Part shown: piece by piece, positions 24,462 through 32,704 of the stretch | How the letters are laid out: each line of letters begins with the position of its first letter | Position numbering within the stretch: the stretch's first letter is position 1 | Origin: Pseudomonadota bacterium | GTDB taxonomy: Bacteria; Desulfobacterota; Desulfovibrionia; Desulfovibrionales; Desulfovibrionaceae | Length of the DNA: 64,000 nucleotides | Assembly (NCBI GenBank): GCA_023433925.1 | Contig: JAEYTO010000041.1 | Span: forward strand, 7,953-71,952 | Reading direction: 5' to 3' | Position numbers and translations under genes: made by a program | The notes under the pieces: model-generated | Databases searched by the model: none | What the model was told of the DNA's origin: nothing | Seen by the model: only the letters and a program-made list of their open reading frames with translations

Positions 24462-24693
24462 TGCCATCTTCGGGCCTGCCCCTTTTCCCGCGCCTCCCGC
24501 CATCCAAGCCATCCGCCAGGTCAGGGCGGCAACTCCGCCGCGAGGCCCGGAAGCGGAGCAAAGGCCAGCCCATTCGCCGGCTGGCCTGCATCGTTGACCG
24601 GCCTGCCCGACACGGAAGGAACACGAAATCAAAGGCTCGTGGCTCCTTGCGGGCGAGCTCGGGGAGACACCGCAGGCTGAACGCCTCTTCCCA

Positions 24694-24817
24694 GAGCAGT
24701 TTGACATTGAGACGCTCGCTCCGGCGTTGACGGCGCAAGTGAATTGCGCCTACGCCTACGCGGCGGCAAGCCATGCCGACGCATGGCTTGCAGAGCATTT
24801 TCAAAAGCAAAATGCTC
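24694..24817 (+). repeat. MITE-like dispersed repeat, copy A
   Basis: From 24697 this copy matches the reverse complement of 32566-32686 with 8 mismatches in 121 bp. It begins GAGCAGTTTG, the same decamer that, inverted, ends copy B, so the element appears to have about 10-bp terminal inverted repeats (decayed to AAAATGCTC at this copy's right end). Internally it has a perfect hairpin GCAAGCCATGC / GCATGGCTTGC (24766-24791) around four bases. It has no coding capacity. Confidence 0.8.
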
Positions 24818-24837
24818 CGCCCTCTCGCGCGCTCCGC

Positions 24838-26973
24838 CTACCGGCTCAAGCCGTCCGGCCCGAGGTATTCCACAAGGAGCATGCTCACGTCGTCGCTGGG
24901 CGCGCGGCCCTGGCCGAAGTCCATGAGCCGCTCGGACACGCGGGCGAGCAGCCCCTCCAGGCCGAGGCCGACGGACTCGGCGAGCGTCTGGCGCAAGCTC
25001 TCCTCGCCGAACAGCTCGCCGCCGGACACGCGGTACTCGGTCACGCCGTCCGTGTAGAGGAGCAGTCTGTCGCCGGGCTGAAGCTGGAGCCGCTCCTCGC
25101 GGAAGCCGGGCAAGCCGCCTAGCCCGATGGCCGGGCCGCTCCCGTCGAGCAGGGCTGGGGCCTGGCCCGGCCGCAGCAGCAGCGGCGGGGGATGGCCGGC
25201 GCAGGACCAGGTCAGCAGTCCCTGGCGCACGTCCAGCACAAGATAGCAGAGAGTGAAGAACTGGCCGAAACGGCTGAAGGGAAATTCGGACTCCAGGCGG
25301 CGCATGACCTCGGCGGGCCGAACCCTGAGCCCCGGTCGCTCGGCTGGCGAATCGCCGGGCAGGCCGCCGGAGTCCTCCAGGGCCTGGCATACTGAAAAGG
25401 CCACCAGGGCCGACGGCACGCCGTGGCCGCTCACGTCGAGCATGTAGAAGGCGACGCGGCCGTTGCCCAGGGGGATGAAGTTGAACACGTCGCCGCCCAC
25501 CTGGGCGCTGGGCAGGAAGGTCCAAGCCATGGCCAGACCCGGCAGCGACACTCCGTCGCGCGGCAGGAGCCGCCTCTGAATCTCGCCGGCCGCGCGCAGG
25601 TCCTCCTCCAGTCTCTGGCGCTTGCGCGCGAGCTCCTGCTCGGCCAGGGCCCTCTCGGTCACATCGATCTCGATACCTTCCAGGACTTCCTCGCCGTCCT
25701 GGCTCCGCGTGAGCAGCACGTTGCCGAGCACCCAGACCGGCGCGCCATCCTTGCGGCTCAAGCGCAACACGTAGTTGCGCAGGAAGCCCTGCCGGCGAAC
25801 CTGGTCCAGCCACTGCTGGCGCTCCTCCAGGAGCACGAGCAGGGAGGTGTCCGCCTCCTCGATCAGTTCCTCGGCCGAGCCGTAGCCGAGCATGTGCGCG
25901 AAGGCCGGGTTGGCGCTCTTGATGCGGCCGTCCAGGGTGGAGCGGAACATGCCCTGGATGGCGTTCTCGTACATGGCGCGGTAACTGCGCTCGGCGCGGC
26001 GCAGACTCTTGAGCGCCTGGCGCAGGTCCTTGGTGCGTTCCAGCACACGCTGCTCAAGCTGCTCGTTGGCGTAGCGCAGGGCGGCCTGGCTCTGGCGCAG
26101 GGACTGCTCGGCCAGGACGCCCTGGGCGTTCACGGCCGAGAGGATGAGGACCATGGAGGCCATGACCATGAGGAAGACCTGCAAGAGAAGGTAGGACTCG
26201 GGCGATCCCAGGTGGCCGAACGGCCCCAGGCCGGCCGAGGTGCCCGCCACCGCCTGCGCCGAGAAGGCGACCAGGCCCAGGCTTAGGATGCGCAGATCCA
26301 GGCGGAAGCCTGCCCACACGAGTACCGGGGCGAGGATGAAGGCCACGGGATAATGCTCCGCTATCCGGAGCTGGCGCTGGCCGAACATGATCCAGCCGGC
26401 GAAGAGGAGCGCGGCGAGCAGGATTAGCGGCTCAACCCGCGGGAGGCGCAGTCCGGCCAGGCCCTTCTCCCGCCAGGCGATGAGCAGCGGCGCCAGAAGG
26501 ACCACCCCGGCCGCGTCCGAGAGAAACCATGTCCACCAGACGGACATGGCCTCGGCCTGGGCCACCTGGCCTGCGCGCACCAGCCCGAGCACGGCCACGG
26601 ACGAGGCCAGCCCGGCTGTTACCACGCCGCCGCAGAGCAGGAGCAGGATCATGTTCAGGGCGCGCTCGTGGATGCTCCCGGCGCTCTTGAAACGCTGGAG
26701 GAGCGCCACGCCGGCCACGGCCGAAAGCGCGTTGGCCGTTGCCGCGAGCAGATCGCCGGGGGCGAATGGGCCGACAGCCAGGGAGGAAGCCAGATCGGCC
26801 AGGGCGATGAACGGGAAGCAGGACATGCCCCAGATGTAGACCGCGGCAAAGGCGAAGCCCGAGGCCGGCCAGACCGGAGCGATGTTGCTGGATACCGTGG
26901 TCAGGGTCAGACCGAGCTGGCCCAGCCCGAAGTATACGGCTCCGATGAGCAGGTTGCGCGGAAATACGTTCAT
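24838..26973 (-). CDS. MASE1-PAS-PP2C (SpoIIE/RsbU-type) membrane phosphatase
   Basis: This 711-residue sensor phosphatase has several domains in order. First is a MASE1 integral membrane sensor domain of about eight helices (LLIGAVYFGLGQLGLTL through about 300), then a coiled coil (EQLEQRVLERTKDLRQALKS near 330). A PAS domain follows (YRAMYENAIQGMFRSTLDGR, NPAFAHMLGYGS, about 345-465), with a short coil, and then a PP2C-like SpoIIE domain (about 490-705). Metal-binding Asp residues are intact in VGGDVFNF, LDVSGHGV, YTDGVTE and SDDVSMLLV. Such proteins dephosphorylate anti-anti-sigma factors in partner-switching stress pathways. No anti-sigma partner is adjacent. The stop lies 20 bases from the MITE-like repeat. 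Confidence 0.9.
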   Translation of the reverse strand: MNVFPRNLLIGAVYFGLGQLGLTLTTVSSNIAPVWPASGFAFAAVYIWGMSCFPFIALADLASSLAVGPFAPGDLLAATANALSAVAGVALLQRFKSAGSIHERALNMILLLLCGGVVTAGLASSVAVLGLVRAGQVAQAEAMSVWWTWFLSDAAGVVLLAPLLIAWREKGLAGLRLPRVEPLILLAALLFAGWIMFGQRQLRIAEHYPVAFILAPVLVWAGFRLDLRILSLGLVAFSAQAVAGTSAGLGPFGHLGSPESYLLLQVFLMVMASMVLILSAVNAQGVLAEQSLRQSQAALRYANEQLEQRVLERTKDLRQALKSLRRAERSYRAMYENAIQGMFRSTLDGRIKSANPAFAHMLGYGSAEELIEEADTSLLVLLEERQQWLDQVRRQGFLRNYVLRLSRKDGAPVWVLGNVLLTRSQDGEEVLEGIEIDVTERALAEQELARKRQRLEEDLRAAGEIQRRLLPRDGVSLPGLAMAWTFLPSAQVGGDVFNFIPLGNGRVAFYMLDVSGHGVPSALVAFSVCQALEDSGGLPGDSPAERPGLRVRPAEVMRRLESEFPFSRFGQFFTLCYLVLDVRQGLLTWSCAGHPPPLLLRPGQAPALLDGSGPAIGLGGLPGFREERLQLQPGDRLLLYTDGVTEYRVSGGELFGEESLRQTLAESVGLGLEGLLARVSERLMDFGQGRAPSDDVSMLLVEYLGPDGLSR

Positions 26974-27185
26974 GTGTGCCTTGGCGTGCTCCCGGCCGGG
27001 TCCGCGGCTTGCGCCGGCAGCTCAGGGTCGCATGTTTCCGGTATCCCGCTTGACCCGAAAAATCAAAGGCTTGTTGCCGCCGAGGGGCTGCTCGCCTCGC
27101 TTTCCGTCCATCCTTCGCGGTTTCTTTCCTGTTGCCCTGCCTGCGCGGACTGCTAGCATGCGGGTTCGAGCCAAGGAGGAAACCC

Positions 27186-27437
27186 ATGGAAAAACGTTTC
27201 TGGAGGATGAAGCCCGAGGAGGCCCAGGCCTTCGTCGATACGCACGGCCTGAATCGCTGGAAGGCGAAGATCGCCGAGGATCGCGGCCGTGCGGCCGAGG
27301 AACTCGCCGACATGCCCAATCCCTGGCTGGAGGGCGGCATCGACGAGCAGCGCCAGCGGCTCATCAGCGAGTTGGCGCCGAACGTGGCCGAGCGCATGCG
27401 CCGCGAGGCCGAGGATATGCGGCGCGGTAGGGCCTGA
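27186..27437 (+). CDS. Small soluble protein of unknown function
   Basis: An 83-residue, charged, probably helical protein (MEKRFWRMKPEEAQAFVDTH at the start, ending RREAEDMRRGRA). It has a strong CAAGGAGG site 7-8 bases before the ATG, which selects this start over an upstream frame extension. No domain is recognised and no membrane segment is present. It stands alone between the phosphatase gene (divergent) and a lipoprotein gene. Confidence 0.65.
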   Translation: MEKRFWRMKPEEAQAFVDTHGLNRWKAKIAEDRGRAAEELADMPNPWLEGGIDEQRQRLISELAPNVAERMRREAEDMRRGRA

Positions 27438-27635
27438 CGTGAAGCGCCCCTTGGCTGAAGGTCATGTTGCCTGGCATGCGGCTCGCGTGTCGCTTCCTCG
27501 GCATGCCGTCAAGCGCCCGCCGCAACGCACGCAAGACCCCGCGCGCGCGGCCTGAGTTCCCGGCTTGTTCCCGGCCGCGAAACAAGGCATTCTAACCGTT
27601 CGTGTTTACTTGAACCTCCGGCAAGGCGATCAGAC

Positions 27636-28004
27636 ATGAGAATCCCCGTCATCCTGCTCGGCACGTTTCTGATCCTGTCCTCATGCTCCGGCGGCACGGA
27701 CCAGGGCGACCAGACGAGCCAGGCGCGCATGGAGGCCCTGGAGAGCCGCCTGGCCGCGCTGGAGAAGAAGCATGAGCAGGACGTGCAGGCCTTGCGCAAT
27801 GACATGCGCAGCATCCTCCAGTACTTCGACATCGCCCTGGAAAACGCCGACAGGCAAGGCACCATGAGCGAGACCCTGCGCCGCAACTGGGAGGAACTCA
27901 AGAGAGAGACCGAACGGCTCCTGGACAAGCTTCAACGGGAGCTGGATGGGCTTCGCAACCCCGAGGGGAACCAGGGGCGGCCCAAGGAGTTGGGCGCAAG
28001 CTGA
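27636..28004 (+). CDS. Small coiled-coil lipoprotein
   Basis: A 122-residue predicted lipoprotein: signal peptide MRIPVILLGTFLILSSC with lipobox LSSC (Cys17), then a Ser/Gly/Gln-rich linker and a heptad-rich helix (MEALESRLAALEKKHEQDVQ, about residues 32-51, continuing to about 106). It is presumably anchored in a membrane and oligomeric. The resemblance to Lpp-like or YbgF-like coiled coils is general only, and no function is assigned. It has its own spacer on both sides. Confidence 0.68.
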   Translation: MRIPVILLGTFLILSSCSGGTDQGDQTSQARMEALESRLAALEKKHEQDVQALRNDMRSILQYFDIALENADRQGTMSETLRRNWEELKRETERLLDKLQRELDGLRNPEGNQGRPKELGAS

Positions 28005-28165
28005 GGAGCGTGGCATTAATCATCCCGCAAGCATTTGGAACTGAACAAGAGACATCCTGCGCCTTCAGACCGGCTTGCGGCGTCATTTCATGAAGTCAGG
28101 AGCGGGTTCATAACAGCCTTCAAGACCGGACCATCCGAACTGGCCATCAACCACTGGAGTCTCAG

Positions 28166-28696
28166 GTGGAACTCTTCGAAGCCATCCATACGCGCCGCAG
28201 CGTGCGCGCGTTCGAACCGGGCGGGGTCACGGACGAGCAGTTGCGCAGGTTGCTGGGCGCGGCCATGACCGCGCCCAGCGCCGGCAACGCCCAGCCCTGG
28301 CGGTTCATCGTGGTCACGGACCGCAAGCTGCTCGACGCCGTGCCCGAGTTCAGCCAGTTCGCGGCCATGGCCCGTCAGGCACCCATGGGCATCCTCGTCT
28401 GCGGCGACACGAGCCTGGAGAAGTACCCGGGCTATTGGGTGCAGGACTGCGCGGCGGCCACGCAGAACCTGCTGCTCGCCGCCCGCGGCCTGGGACTCGG
28501 CGCTGTCTGGACCGGGGTCCATCCCATGCGGGACCGCATGGAGGGCTTCCGCGCGCTCCTGGGCCTGCCGGAGCATATCCTGCCCCTATCCTTCATCGTC
28601 ATCGGCCGGCCGGGACAGGAGCAGAAGCATCAGGACCGCTTCCGCCAGGATCGCGTGCATATGAACGGCTGGAAACCAATGGAGGGATCGTCATGA
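28166..28696 (+). CDS. Nitroreductase-family FMN protein
   Basis: This 176-residue flavoprotein of the nitroreductase family typically reduces nitro compounds or quinones, or acts in other FMN-dependent redox steps. Visible signatures are the FMN-phosphate motif HTRRSVRAFEPGGV (residues 8-21), SAGNAQPWRFIVV (about 37-49) and AAATQNLLLAARGLGLGAVW (about 96-115). It starts with GTG, with GGAG six bases upstream. Its stop overlaps the ATG of the flavoredoxin-like gene by 4 bp, so the two are translationally coupled in a flavin-redox operon. Confidence 0.87.
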   Translation: MELFEAIHTRRSVRAFEPGGVTDEQLRRLLGAAMTAPSAGNAQPWRFIVVTDRKLLDAVPEFSQFAAMARQAPMGILVCGDTSLEKYPGYWVQDCAAATQNLLLAARGLGLGAVWTGVHPMRDRMEGFRALLGLPEHILPLSFIVIGRPGQEQKHQDRFRQDRVHMNGWKPMEGSS

Positions 28697-29268
28697 AGAA
28701 GCAACTCGGGCCGCGCATCGCGGCTTACCCCACGCCCGTATGGGTCATCGGCAGCTACGACGCCCAGGGCAGGCCCAACGCCATGACCGCGGCCTGGGGC
28801 GGCGTGTGCTGCTCCGAGCCTCCCTGCATCCAGGTCTCGGTGCGGCCATCGCGCCACACCTATGCGAGCGTCCTGGCCCGCAAGGCCTTCACCGTGAGCA
28901 TCCCGGACGCCGCCCATGCGGCCGAGGCGGACTACTTCGGCATCGTCTCGGGCAAGGATACGGACAAGTTCGCGCGCGCAGGCCTGACTCCTGGGCGCAG
29001 CGAGAAGGTCGACGCGCCCTATGTGGCCGAATTCCCGCTGATCATCGAGTGCCGGCTGCTGCACTCCGTGGAGCTGGGCGCGCACGCCATGTTCGTGGGC
29101 GAGATCATGGGCACGCTGGCGGACGAGAGCGCGCTCACGGACGGCAAGCCCGACATGGCCAAGATCTCGCCGCTGCTCTATTCCGTGGACCAGCGCAGCT
29201 ACTTCGGCGTGGGGCAGCCCATCGGCAAGGCCTATTCGCTGGGCCTTAAATACCACAAGCAGGATTGA
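28693..29268 (+). CDS. flr: Flavin reductase domain protein, flavoredoxin-like
   Basis: This 191-residue protein has the FMN-binding split-barrel fold of flavoredoxin and the flavin reductase-like family: YPTPVWVIGSYDAQGRPNAM near the start, AWGGVCCSEPPCIQVSVRPS, then FTVSIPDAA. Flavoredoxin of Desulfovibrio species carries electrons in thiosulfate reduction; the length and N-terminus fit well, so I use that name tentatively. The ATG overlaps the nitroreductase stop. The next gene encodes an iron-sulfur flavoprotein, consistent with a local electron-transfer module. Confidence 0.78.
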   Translation: MKKQLGPRIAAYPTPVWVIGSYDAQGRPNAMTAAWGGVCCSEPPCIQVSVRPSRHTYASVLARKAFTVSIPDAAHAAEADYFGIVSGKDTDKFARAGLTPGRSEKVDAPYVAEFPLIIECRLLHSVELGAHAMFVGEIMGTLADESALTDGKPDMAKISPLLYSVDQRSYFGVGQPIGKAYSLGLKYHKQD

Positions 29269-29294
29269 TCACTCATTAAGACCAGGGAGGATGC

Positions 29295-29870
29295 ATGAAG
29301 GTCGTGGCATTCAACGGCAGCGCGCGCAAGGACGGCAACACGGCCATCCTCATCCGCCGCGTGCTCGGCGAGCTGGAGAAGGAAGGCATCGAGACCGAGC
29401 TCGTGCAGATGGCGGGCATGAAGGTGCGCGGCTGCATCGCCTGCTACAAGTGCTTCGAGAACAAGGACATGCGTTGCGCCGTGAAGAACGACGACATCAA
29501 CGCCTGCATCGAGAAGATGGTCGAGGCCGACGGCATCATCCTCGGCTCGCCGACCTACTTCGCCAACGTGTCCACCGAGATCAAGGCGCTCATCGACCGC
29601 GCCGGCATGACCGGCATCGCCAACGAACGCATGTTCAACCGCAAGGTGGGCGCGGCCGTGGTGGCCGTGCGCCGGGCCGGGGCCACCAACGTCTTCGACG
29701 CCATCAACCGCTTCTTCGGCATCGAGGGCATGATCGTGCCCGGCTCCATCTACTGGAACCTGGGCATCGGCCTCCAGGCCGGCCAGGTCGAGAACGACGA
29801 CGAGGGCTTGCGGACCATGACGGAGCTTGGCCGGAACATGGCCTGGTTGCTCAAGAAGCTGCACGCGTAA
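29295..29870 (+). CDS. Iron-sulfur flavoprotein (Isf-like, NADPH-dependent FMN reductase fold)
   Basis: This 191-residue flavodoxin-fold protein has an FMN-binding start (VVAFNGSARKDGNTA) and SPTYFANV near residue 78. A compact cysteine motif Cys47-x2-Cys50-x2-Cys53-x7-Cys61 (GCIACYKCFENKDMRC) matches the 4Fe-4S-binding motif of archaeal and clostridial iron-sulfur flavoproteins. It probably transfers electrons between ferredoxin-type donors and small acceptors such as O2, H2O2 or other flavoproteins. A GGGAGG box precedes the ATG. It lies 26 bp after the flavoredoxin gene, in the same direction. Confidence 0.85.
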   Translation: MKVVAFNGSARKDGNTAILIRRVLGELEKEGIETELVQMAGMKVRGCIACYKCFENKDMRCAVKNDDINACIEKMVEADGIILGSPTYFANVSTEIKALIDRAGMTGIANERMFNRKVGAAVVAVRRAGATNVFDAINRFFGIEGMIVPGSIYWNLGIGLQAGQVENDDEGLRTMTELGRNMAWLLKKLHA

Positions 29871-30306
29871 AAAAACCGGGGAAGAAAGCTTTTCTTGCAA
29901 GAAAGGTTTTCTTCCCCGAACCCCATCCTTCCTCGGAAACATTCACCCCCCACGGCCCAAGAGCACGCGGAGCGCCAGTGCGCCGCGCCGCAGGCTCATT
30001 GGCGACGCTCACCCCCCCGGGAGCACGCGCATCAGGAGCCGCGCATGCACCTGCCACGACTCGACGATCATGGCCGGCCCCTCACGCCTTGCAGGCGCCC
30101 ACGCGGGGCATGATCCGGACTGCATGGGCAAGTCCGCCGCAAGGTCTTGTAAGAGCGGAAGAAGCCGGAATCCTGTCGAATCGCATTGTCTTTTTCCGCA
30201 TTCGTTATATAGTCACCGGAACCGCTCGCGCGGACCGGTTGTTTATATCTGCCCACGGATGCATTGAAAAGGATCTGCCGCCGCCACCAGCATGTATCTC
30301 CCAATC
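29871..30306. other. Intergenic region before mltA
   Basis: Apart from the hairpin at its left end I see nothing coding in these 436 bases. The last 120 bases are AT-richer (around TTATATAG at 30204) and probably contain the mltA promoter, but no well-spaced -35/-10 pair is convincing. Confidence 0.4.
29877..29918. terminator. Long hairpin after the iron-sulfur flavoprotein gene
   Basis: Arms CGGGGAAGAAA and TTTCTTCCCCG enclose an inner AT-rich palindrome (TCTTGCAAGA), starting 6 bases beyond the stop codon. The stem is preceded by an A-run, giving a U-tract only on the minus strand. Likely the end of the flavoprotein operon. Confidence 0.45.
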
Positions 30307-31521
30307 ATGAAAGCTTTCCTCGGCCTGCCGTTGGCCTTGCTGCTCCTGCTTGCAGCAGGCTGCGCCAAGCCCCCCGTGGCCGTTGACGACACGCCCAGGC
30401 TGGAGCTCGCCGGCCTGCGCGAGATCACGCCTCTGGCGGCCAACCTGACGCCGTTTCACGCGGGCATGACCAGTTGGCGCGACCTGGAGGGGCCGCTACG
30501 GCTGAGCCTGGAATACCTGGAGCGCATGCCCCGGCAGGAGGTGGCGGCCAGGGCCGGCGACATGGCCGTGACATGGGGCCAAGTGCGCTCGTCCGCCGTC
30601 GAGCTGCTCGGTCTGCTGCCATGCCTGGATCGCGATCCAGCCGTGCTGGCCGAGCGCTTCGAGTGGCTGGCCGTGCGTCCCCGCACGCTCCTCACGGGCT
30701 ACTACGAGCCCTGGATAGAGGCCTCAACCGAGCGCACGGACGAGTACCCCCATCCTCTCCACGGCCGCCCCGAGGACCTCAAGACCCTCGACCTGGGTCA
30801 GTTCAACGAAAGATTCAAGGGCGAGCGCATCACCTACCGGGTGGAGAACGGCGAGGCCAAGCCCTACCATGCCCGCAAGGACATCGACTTCGGCGGGGCG
30901 CTCCAAGGCCGGCCAACCGCCGTGGCCTGGGCCAAGGACATCGTGGACATCTTCGTGCTCCAGATCCAGGGCTCCGGCCGGCTCGTGTACCCCGACGGCT
31001 CCGTGCGCCACATACTTTACGATGCCCAGAACGGCCACAAATACGTGTCCCTTGGCAAGGTGCTCATCGAGCGCGGGCACCTGCCGAAAGAAGACATGAG
31101 CATGCAGCGCATCCGAGCCTTCCTCAAGGAAAACACCGGCCTCATGCCCGAGCTGCTCTCCTGCAACCCGAGCTACGTGTTCTTCAAGGTCGATGACCAT
31201 GGGCCGTATGGGGCCATGGGCCGGGTCATCACCCCCTTCGTCAGCGTGGCCGTGGACCGCAAGCTCGTGCCCCTGGGCGCCGTGCTGGCCATGGATACGA
31301 CCCTGCCTCAGCCGGACGGCTCACAGTCGCGCTTTCTGTCCCTGGCGCTGGCTCAGGACACGGGCGGAGCCATCAAGGGCACCCGCTGCGACCTGTTCTG
31401 CGGCTCGGGCGAGGCGGCCGAGTACCTGGCGGGGCACCTCCAGAACGAGGCCCGCCTGTACGTGCTCGTGAGCAAGTCCGCCCTGCGGCCGTGGGAATAC
31501 CGCGCGCAGGTGTCCAAGTAG
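30307..31521 (+). CDS. mltA: Membrane-bound lytic murein transglycosylase A (MltA)
   Basis: This outer-membrane lipoprotein cleaves peptidoglycan glycan strands to 1,6-anhydro-muropeptides. The 404-residue form starts with signal MKAFLGLPLALLLLLAAGC, lipobox LAAGC. The MltA domain is recognisable by LLTGYYEPW, LQIQGSGRL and YDAQNGHKYVSLGKV, and the C-terminal 3D domain by ALAQDTGGAIKGTRCDLFCG, which contains the conserved catalytic Asp of the family. An in-frame ATG five codons upstream (30292) is also possible; neither start has a good ribosome-binding site. Monocistronic. Confidence 0.92.
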   Translation: MKAFLGLPLALLLLLAAGCAKPPVAVDDTPRLELAGLREITPLAANLTPFHAGMTSWRDLEGPLRLSLEYLERMPRQEVAARAGDMAVTWGQVRSSAVELLGLLPCLDRDPAVLAERFEWLAVRPRTLLTGYYEPWIEASTERTDEYPHPLHGRPEDLKTLDLGQFNERFKGERITYRVENGEAKPYHARKDIDFGGALQGRPTAVAWAKDIVDIFVLQIQGSGRLVYPDGSVRHILYDAQNGHKYVSLGKVLIERGHLPKEDMSMQRIRAFLKENTGLMPELLSCNPSYVFFKVDDHGPYGAMGRVITPFVSVAVDRKLVPLGAVLAMDTTLPQPDGSQSRFLSLALAQDTGGAIKGTRCDLFCGSGEAAEYLAGHLQNEARLYVLVSKSALRPWEYRAQVSK

Positions 31522-31685
31522 AGCGTTCCTTCCTTCACGACCGCTTGCGAGCTCGGGGCAAGTCTGGTAGCACTCGATGTCGAACCGAACACTGCCGCGG
31601 GATCGTGCTTTCCCCTATGCGGGGAATTGCTGTGCATGTGCATGCCGGCGGAGTGTTCCATCGACCCGATGCGGAGGATTGCGCC

Positions 31686-32489
31686 ATGAGGAAACTGCTC
31701 ACGCTCGCCTGCTCGCTCGCCGCGCTGCTCCTGGTCGCCTGTGGCGAGGCTCCCCAGGAGAAGAAGGCCGAGGAGTCCGCTCCGGCTCCGGCCGCCACGG
31801 CCCCGGCCGAGGCCAAGACCTACATCAACGGCATCGACGCCAACTTCCCGCCCTTCGCCTTCGTGGACGAGAGCGGCAAGCCCAGCGGCTTCGACGTCGA
31901 TTCCGTCAACTGGATCGCCGAGAAGATGGGCTTCAAGGTCACGCACCAGCCCATCGACTGGGACGGCATCATCCCGGCCCTGCTCGCCAAGAAGATCGAC
32001 TTCATCGCCTCGGGCATGTCCATCACCGAGGAGCGCGCCCAGAAGGTCGCCTTCTCCACGCCCTACTGGGTCATCAAGCAGGTCTTCGTGGCCAAGGCCG
32101 ATTCGCCCCTGACCGTCGACGACGTACTCACTGGCAAGAAGATTCTGGGCGTGCAGCGCGGCACCACCGAGGCCGAGTGGATCAAGACCGCCGCCGCCGA
32201 GAAGGGCTGGAATCTTGAGCTTCGCTATTACGACTCCGCTCCGCTGGCCGTGGAGGACGTGATCAACGGCCGCATCCACGCCGCGGCCATGGACGACGCC
32301 CCGGCCAAGGACGCCGTGGAGAAGAAGCCTGTCAAGATCCTGGGCACCTTCGGCATGAAGGATGAGGAATTCGGCTACGCCACCCGCAAGGGGGATGCCG
32401 AGCTCCTGAACAAGATCAACGAAGGCCTCAAGCTGCTCATGGCCGATCCCTACTGGGAAGAGCTCCAGGGCAAGTACGGCCTGAAGTAG
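31686..32489 (+). CDS. Polar amino-acid ABC transporter substrate-binding lipoprotein
   Basis: This 267-residue periplasmic solute-binding protein belongs to family 3. Signal MRKLLTLACSLAALLLVAC ends in lipobox LVAC (Cys19), so the protein is membrane-tethered; a Pro/Ala/Glu-rich linker follows. The SBP_bac_3 domain shows PPFAFVDESGKPSGFDVDSV, WDGIIPALLAKKIDFIASGM and the hinge region typical of glutamine/arginine/cystine-type binders. The ATG at 31686 with GGAGG upstream is chosen over a long upstream open frame. It is separated from its permease gene by a strong terminator and a repeat element, an arrangement that would make it more abundant than the membrane components. Confidence 0.9.
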   Translation: MRKLLTLACSLAALLLVACGEAPQEKKAEESAPAPAATAPAEAKTYINGIDANFPPFAFVDESGKPSGFDVDSVNWIAEKMGFKVTHQPIDWDGIIPALLAKKIDFIASGMSITEERAQKVAFSTPYWVIKQVFVAKADSPLTVDDVLTGKKILGVQRGTTEAEWIKTAAAEKGWNLELRYYDSAPLAVEDVINGRIHAAAMDDAPAKDAVEKKPVKILGTFGMKDEEFGYATRKGDAELLNKINEGLKLLMADPYWEELQGKYGLK

Positions 32490-32514
32490 CCCTCGCAAGA
32501 CGGTATGCAAGCCT

Positions 32515-32547
32515 CCCGGAAGGCGCCTTGGCGCCTTCCGGGTTTTT
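32515..32547 (+). terminator. Intrinsic terminator after the binding-protein gene
   Basis: A perfect 13-bp palindromic stem CCCGGAAGGCGCC / GGCGCCTTCCGGG with a TT tip is followed by TTTTT. Placed between the binding-protein gene and the permease gene, it likely acts as a partial terminator that lowers expression of the downstream transporter genes. Confidence 0.85.
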
Positions 32548-32565
32548 CATCCTCCCGGCCGGCTA

Positions 32566-32690
32566 GAGCAGTTTGCTTTTGAAAATGCTCTGCAAGCCAT
32601 GCGTTGGCATGGCTTGCCGCCGCGTAGGCGTAGGTGCGATTCACTTGCGCCGTCAACGCCGGAACGAACGTCTCGAAGTCAAACTGTTTC
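32566..32690 (-). repeat. MITE-like dispersed repeat, copy B (inverted)
   Basis: This is the reverse-complement counterpart of copy A, with 8 mismatches over 121 bp. Its ends are CAGTTTG (32569-32575) and CAAACTG (32681-32687), preceded and followed by CTAGA (32563-32567 and 32690-32694), consistent with terminal inverted repeats next to a CTAG-type target. The internal hairpin GCAAGCCATGC / GCATGGCTTGC (32592-32617) is intact. It lies directly upstream of the permease gene. Confidence 0.8.
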
Positions 32691-32704
32691 TAGAAGAAGG
32701 ATCA

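Larger units (their letters stand above)
24409..24837. other. Convergent intergenic region holding a repeat element
   Basis: These 429 bases between the helicase and the phosphatase gene contain the helicase hairpin, a second 9-bp hairpin (AGGCCAGCC / GGCTGGCCT, 24562-24587) and a 124-bp MITE-like element (24694-24817). No gene is supported. Frames that run through the repeat also occur at its other copy and simply follow the repeat sequence. Confidence 0.5.

Noticed and set aside
24727..25122. Open frames starting in the MITE-like repeat (also at 32450-32656 on the minus strand)
   Set aside because: The shared peptide segment follows the DNA repeat; on each side the frame continues as antisense of a real gene.
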